NCBI GenBank assembly: GCA_030643695.1
Contig: DAOWKM010000076.1
Location: 1 to 8,558 of the forward strand
DNA from: Dehalococcoidia bacterium
Lineage (GTDB): Bacteria > Chloroflexota > Dehalococcoidia > Dehalococcoidales > DAOWKM01
DNA: 8,558 bases
Direction: 5' to 3'
The translations under genes were made by a program, and so were the position numbers. Positions 6,476 through 8,558 of this stretch are shown piece by piece. Under the pieces are notes generated by a model that did not search any database, had not been told where the DNA came from, and saw only the letters and a program-made list of their open reading frames with translations. Every line of letters begins with the position of its first letter. Position 1 is the stretch's first letter.

Positions 6476-6509
6476 CCCGACTGCCGCGAAGATTCTCGCG
6501 GCAGTCGGG
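6476..6509 (-). other. Perfect 14-bp GC-rich hairpin between dctP and dctQ
   Basis: CCCGACTGCCGCGA (6476-6489) and its exact reverse complement (6496-6509) flank a 6-nt loop. In the dct mRNA it forms right after the dctP stop codon (6541-6539) and ends 15 nt before the dctQ ATG. No U-run follows on either strand, so it is not a typical intrinsic terminator. An RNA-stabilising or partial-attenuation element that raises binding protein over permease is the likeliest role. Confidence 0.8.
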
Positions 6510-6538
6510 CAAACCTAACACTGCCTACTGGCTAGGAT

Positions 6539-7624
6539 TTACTTAAGCGGGGTAGTGAGAGCAGCCTGGGTATCGTAAGCCTTCTTAAAGGCACGCATGG
6601 ACTCCAGTATCTCTTTATAGATAGGCGGCTCCTTGGCAGCATTCTCATCATAGAACTTCAACGCTTCTGCTAGCAGGGCTTGCTCCACATCCTTGGGTAG
6701 ATGGGAGACATCACAGCCATAGCCTATAAAGTTCTGTGTAGCCTCAATATCGTTATAGACCAGGTACTCTTGCTCTGCCTGTGACCACTTGTCCATCTCA
6801 TCCTGCACCAGCTGCTTGAGGCCATCGGGAAGCGCATCCCAAGACTTCTTATTTACAAAGAAACATTGCGGGTCACTGGGATTCCGGGTTTCAGAGAAGA
6901 TAACATATTTAGCTAGTTCCTGAAACTTCATATGCCAGTTCAGCGCTGGAGTGGAGTATTCAAAGGCATCAATCACTCCGGTTTGCATAGCTTCGTAGAT
7001 TTCTCCACCAGTTATGGTGACCACGGCGACACCTATTCTGCCCAGGATAGCAGCGCCATCACCTATAGCTCGCATACTTAATCCCGTTGCGTCAGCCATT
7101 GAGTTGATGGGAACCTTGGAGTGAGCCCATACCTCTGAGGGCAGAGGGGATAATGCACCAGGGAAGGTCAGGGCATTGTAGTCTGGTCCCATCATCTTAT
7201 TGAATAGGTCGGCACCGCCACCGTAGTTGAACCAGACACGCAGACATTCCCCAGGCAGTCCACCCGGTCTGCCACTGAACAGACCAGCCGCCTTCCACTT
7301 ATCTATGTTATACATCGGGCAGGTATAACAGGCATCAAGGGTGCCCTTGTCCACTGCGTCAAGCTCCTCATGGGCTGGGGCAACAGAACCACCGACAAAC
7401 TCCTTGAAAACCAATCGCCCGCCGCTCGCCTCGGTAACAGCAGCCGCCATCTTGTCACAATAAATCTGAGACATATCAGTAGCCGGACCATGCCCCGAAA
7501 CCTTCCAGGTAATCACCTTCGCTGGTACTGCCGGGACGCCGGGAGCCACTTCTTTGGCACAACCAGCAATAGCCAAACTGCTGAGCATCACTAGCGTTAC
7601 TAATACAATAAAAACCTTTTTCAC
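6539..7624 (-). CDS. dctP: TRAP transporter substrate-binding lipoprotein, DctP type
   Basis: The extracytoplasmic solute-binding protein of the TRAP system. The N-terminus is a lipoprotein signal: MKKVF, a hydrophobic stretch, then the lipobox IAGC with Cys22 for lipid attachment, as expected for an anchored binding protein. The mature part begins VITWKVSGHGPATD (37-50). The family's conserved arginine that grips substrate carboxylates is probably Arg185 in GLSMRAIGDGAA, and TGGEIYEAMQTGVIDAFEY (205-223) is the second hallmark. The pattern most resembles the FcbT1/mannitol-chloroaromatic group rather than the C4-dicarboxylate DctP proper. The 361-residue length is normal. The start is GTG, with the SD AAAGGAGG 7 nt upstream. 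As the first gene of the operon it is probably the most abundant product. A carboxylate substrate is inferred; its identity is unknown. Confidence 0.93.
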   Translation of the reverse strand: MKKVFIVLVTLVMLSSLAIAGCAKEVAPGVPAVPAKVITWKVSGHGPATDMSQIYCDKMAAAVTEASGGRLVFKEFVGGSVAPAHEELDAVDKGTLDACYTCPMYNIDKWKAAGLFSGRPGGLPGECLRVWFNYGGGADLFNKMMGPDYNALTFPGALSPLPSEVWAHSKVPINSMADATGLSMRAIGDGAAILGRIGVAVVTITGGEIYEAMQTGVIDAFEYSTPALNWHMKFQELAKYVIFSETRNPSDPQCFFVNKKSWDALPDGLKQLVQDEMDKWSQAEQEYLVYNDIEATQNFIGYGCDVSHLPKDVEQALLAEALKFYDENAAKEPPIYKEILESMRAFKKAYDTQAALTTPLK

Positions 7625-7680
7625 TTCTCAACCTCCTTTAGATTTTTTGTTAGCAAGCTTTTTAAATTACTACTCCCGAT
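7621..7680 (-). other. Possible leader peptide frame with non-standard ATC start
   Basis: Seven nucleotides after the GGAGG of the strong SD at 7685-7694 is ATC (7680-7678). From it a 19-codon frame runs to a TGA (7623-7621) that overlaps the GTG of dctP as GTGA. ATC is a very rare start codon. The only conventional start in this frame is an internal TTG near 7656, without an SD. This could be a coupled leader peptide or simply chance. Confidence 0.2.
7632..7639 (-). promoter_or_regulatory. Ribosome binding site of dctP
   Basis: AAAGGAGG on the minus strand lies 7 nt before the GTG at 7624. This fixes the GTG as the start of the lipoprotein signal peptide. Confidence 0.8.
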
Positions 7681-7684
7681 ATTC

Positions 7685-7694
7685 TCACCTCCTT
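7685..7694 (-). promoter_or_regulatory. Orphan strong Shine-Dalgarno sequence in the dctP leader
   Basis: AAGGAGGTGA is a perfect 10-nt match to the complement of the standard 16S rRNA 3' end, yet no ATG, GTG or TTG follows at a usable distance. The dctP start is about 60 nt further on and has its own SD. It may be a ribosome standby site, serve a non-standard start, or be a relic. Confidence 0.6.
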
Positions 7695-7740
7695 CTACAA
7701 AAGTATCGTGTAAATTTTTAACCGACTTTCTCCTTCTCTA

Positions 7741-7769
7741 ATTATAACTCTTCTGTCAATACTAATCTA
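7741..7769 (-). promoter_or_regulatory. Candidate promoter of the dctPQM operon
   Basis: On the minus strand a consensus TATAAT (7746-7741) is preceded after 17 nt by a weak -35, TAGATT (7769-7764). A better TTGACA nearby (7759-7754) is only 7 nt from the -10 and cannot pair with it. The poor -35 suggests activator dependence. The leader would be about 110 nt. Confidence 0.4.
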
Positions 7770-7778
7770 GCTTGACAG
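7753..7778. repeat. 7-bp inverted repeat between dctP and yceD, possible operator
   Basis: CTGTCAA (7753-7759) and TTGACAG (7772-7778) are perfect inverted copies separated by 12 nt. The right arm is the yceD -35 hexamer, and the left arm lies within the spacer of the candidate dctP promoter. A protein bound here would touch both divergent promoters. Confidence 0.35.
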
Positions 7779-7802
7779 TAGGTAGGTAGCTCAGTTTATA
7801 AT
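7772..7802 (+). promoter_or_regulatory. Candidate promoter of yceD-rpmF
   Basis: A consensus TTGACA (7772-7777) and a consensus TATAAT (7797-7802) are separated by 19 nt, slightly longer than the ideal 17. The spacer contains three tandem GTAG units. The transcript would start near 7809, about 30 nt before the yceD start. Confidence 0.6.
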
Positions 7803-7838
7803 AGACTGATTTTAGCCAAAGTTGAGAGGAAAATCTTA

Positions 7839-8324
7839 GTGCGGATAAATGTATCTCAGCAGCTTAAGGCATCCATAGGGTCAATACGAAATTACCCGGT
7901 GAATGGGATGGTTGATATTGCTGGCAGTGGCAGCCTGGTTCAGGGTGAGGTCAGGCTGATGCGCACTGACCGGGGTATCCTGGCTAAGGGCAGGCTACAC
8001 ACCGAGGTTGAAATTACCTGTAGCCGCTGCTTGAGCCTGTTTAGTCACCCCCTAACGCTAAATATTGAAGAGGAGTATTCCCCTATCACCGATGTGGTTA
8101 GTGGGGCTTCACTGCCCCTGCCTGATGAGCCTGGCTGCTTTACTATTGATGAACATCATATTCTTGATTTAACCGAGGCAATACGCCAGTATGCCCTACT
8201 GGCTATCCCGATGAAGCCACTTTGTCGTGAGAATTGTGCTGGGTTATGCCCTAACTGCGGTCATAACCTTAATCAAGGACCCTGTGATTGCCTCTTGGTA
8301 AATAAGACGAAAGGAACGGAATAG
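7839..8324 (+). CDS. yceD: YceD / DUF177 family protein (large ribosomal RNA accumulation protein)
   Basis: YceD-family proteins are encoded just before rpmF in many bacteria and have been linked to 23S rRNA accumulation; the biochemical activity is not settled. The 161 residues show the family pattern: an N-terminal beta-rich part, a central CSRCL pair (Cys61, Cys64), the acidic EEEYSP segment (77-82), then LDLTEAIRQYALLAIPMKPLC (109-129) and the tail CAGLCPNCGHNLN (133-145) followed by CDC. The eight cysteines at 61, 64, 129, 133, 137, 140, 149 and 151 could bind metal. The GTG start at 7839 is preceded by GAGAGGA with an 8-nt spacer, and no better start lies near. rpmF follows after 3 nt, so the two are one operon. 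Confidence 0.92.
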   Translation: MRINVSQQLKASIGSIRNYPVNGMVDIAGSGSLVQGEVRLMRTDRGILAKGRLHTEVEITCSRCLSLFSHPLTLNIEEEYSPITDVVSGASLPLPDEPGCFTIDEHHILDLTEAIRQYALLAIPMKPLCRENCAGLCPNCGHNLNQGPCDCLLVNKTKGTE

Positions 8325-8327
8325 ACT

Positions 8328-8528
8328 ATGGGAGCTCTGCCAAAACGAAAATATGCTAAGGCGCGTCAAGGTAAAAGGCGGGGTCATTTGGGAATTGCCC
8401 TTCCTTCCCTGGAATATTGCCCTCAATGTCATAGTCCTAAACTGTCTCACCATGTTTGCCCTACCTGTGGCAGCTATGGTGGCAGGGAGGTCATTGAGAT
8501 TGAAAGCCCGAAGAAGAAAGCCAGCTAA
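8328..8528 (+). CDS. rpmF: 50S ribosomal protein L32
   Basis: A small basic protein of the large ribosomal subunit. The 66 residues begin MGALPKRKYAKARQGKRRGH, the usual RNA-binding N-terminus of L32, then carry a four-cysteine zinc ribbon: CPQC (31-34) and CPTC (44-47). This is the zinc-binding (C+) form, not the cysteine-free paralogue some bacteria use under zinc shortage. The C-terminus is a basic PKKKAS tail. It starts 3 nt after the yceD stop, with AAAGGAACGGA upstream as the SD region. The position next to yceD is the standard bacterial arrangement. Confidence 0.96.
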   Translation: MGALPKRKYAKARQGKRRGHLGIALPSLEYCPQCHSPKLSHHVCPTCGSYGGREVIEIESPKKKAS

Positions 8529-8541
8529 CCGAGGCTGAACT

Positions 8542-8558
8542 GTGCTCAAAACTGCTAT
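8542..8558 (+). CDS. Possible start of the next gene in the rpmF operon (truncated by the window)
   Basis: A GTG at 8542 is preceded by GAGG with a 7-nt spacer and opens a frame to the edge (five complete codons, M-L-K-T-A). In many bacteria a fatty-acid or phospholipid gene such as plsX follows rpmF, but five codons cannot identify it. Confidence 0.3.

Noticed and set aside
6476..6509. A Rho-independent terminator between dctP and dctQ.
   Set aside because: The stem is strong, but neither strand has a U-run after it. On the minus strand GGTTGTTGTG follows, and the operon continues into dctQM.
7741..7759. TTGACA with TATAAT on the minus strand as the dctP promoter.
   Set aside because: The two boxes are only 7 nt apart, far below the 15-19 nt a sigma-70 promoter needs. 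I used TATAAT with the weaker TAGATT instead.
7781..7820. A tRNA gene, because GGTAGCTCAGTTTATAATAGAC resembles a tRNA D-arm.
   Set aside because: The second half of the D-stem does not pair with GCTC, and no anticodon stem, T-arm (GTTCGA) or acceptor stem follows. The stretch is better explained as promoter spacer plus -10 box.
8244..8549. A 101-codon minus-strand frame across the yceD end and rpmF.
   Set aside because: It lies antisense to two certain genes, has no family motif, and has no SD or promoter.
1..8558. A mobile element, defence island, CRISPR array or toxin-antitoxin system.
   Set aside because: No transposase, integrase, repeat-spacer array, terminal inverted repeats or small toxin-antitoxin pair can be seen. 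Every gene belongs to a common metabolic, transport or ribosomal family.

Overview
The window is dense, ordinary-looking bacterial chromosome of moderate GC content. I see no insertion sequence, phage gene, CRISPR array, tRNA or rRNA. The plsC-ispH pair, the yceD-rpmF pair, the stand-alone Lrp/AsnC ligand-binding protein and the LacD/PfkB pair would fit a Chloroflexota (Dehalococcoidia-like) genome, but that is inferred from gene content. A 16S or marker-gene search would be needed to settle it. Three of the ten complete genes start with GTG or TTG, and each of those has a good Shine-Dalgarno (SD) sequence.

Layout, left to right. (1) Plus strand: the 3' end of an unidentified gene (1-95), then a macrodomain ADP-ribosyl/O-acetyl-ADP-ribose hydrolase (101-682). 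(2) Minus strand: a two-gene operon, lacD-type class I aldolase (1703-2698) followed by a PfkB-type sugar-phosphate kinase (692-1687). Kinase then aldolase is the usual way to phosphorylate and split a hexose phosphate. (3) A short divergent control region (2699-2783) with two back-to-back promoter candidates and an 8-bp inverted repeat. (4) Plus strand: plsC (phosphatidate synthesis) overlapping ispH (last step of the MEP isoprenoid pathway). (5) Minus strand: a small stand-alone Lrp/AsnC ligand-binding domain protein (4297-4527), lying downstream of a complete tripartite TRAP transporter operon read dctP (7624-6539), dctQ (6460-5942), dctM (5949-4606). A perfect 14-bp GC-rich hairpin sits between dctP and dctQ. 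(6) A second divergent control region (7625-7838) with another inverted repeat and an unexplained very strong SD. (7) Plus strand: yceD (DUF177) and rpmF (ribosomal protein L32), then the possible first codons of a next gene at the edge.

Functionally, the window mixes housekeeping genes (membrane lipid and isoprenoid synthesis, ribosome) with carbon acquisition and breakdown (TRAP importer; kinase plus aldolase). The TRAP proteins resemble the family annotated as mannitol/chloroaromatic transporters, so an organic anion is the likely cargo, but the substrate cannot be read from sequence. No clearly new defence or mobile system is visible. The most interesting signals are regulatory: the probably leaderless plsC transcript, the two promoter-embedded inverted repeats, the dctP/dctQ hairpin and the orphan SD in the dctP leader.
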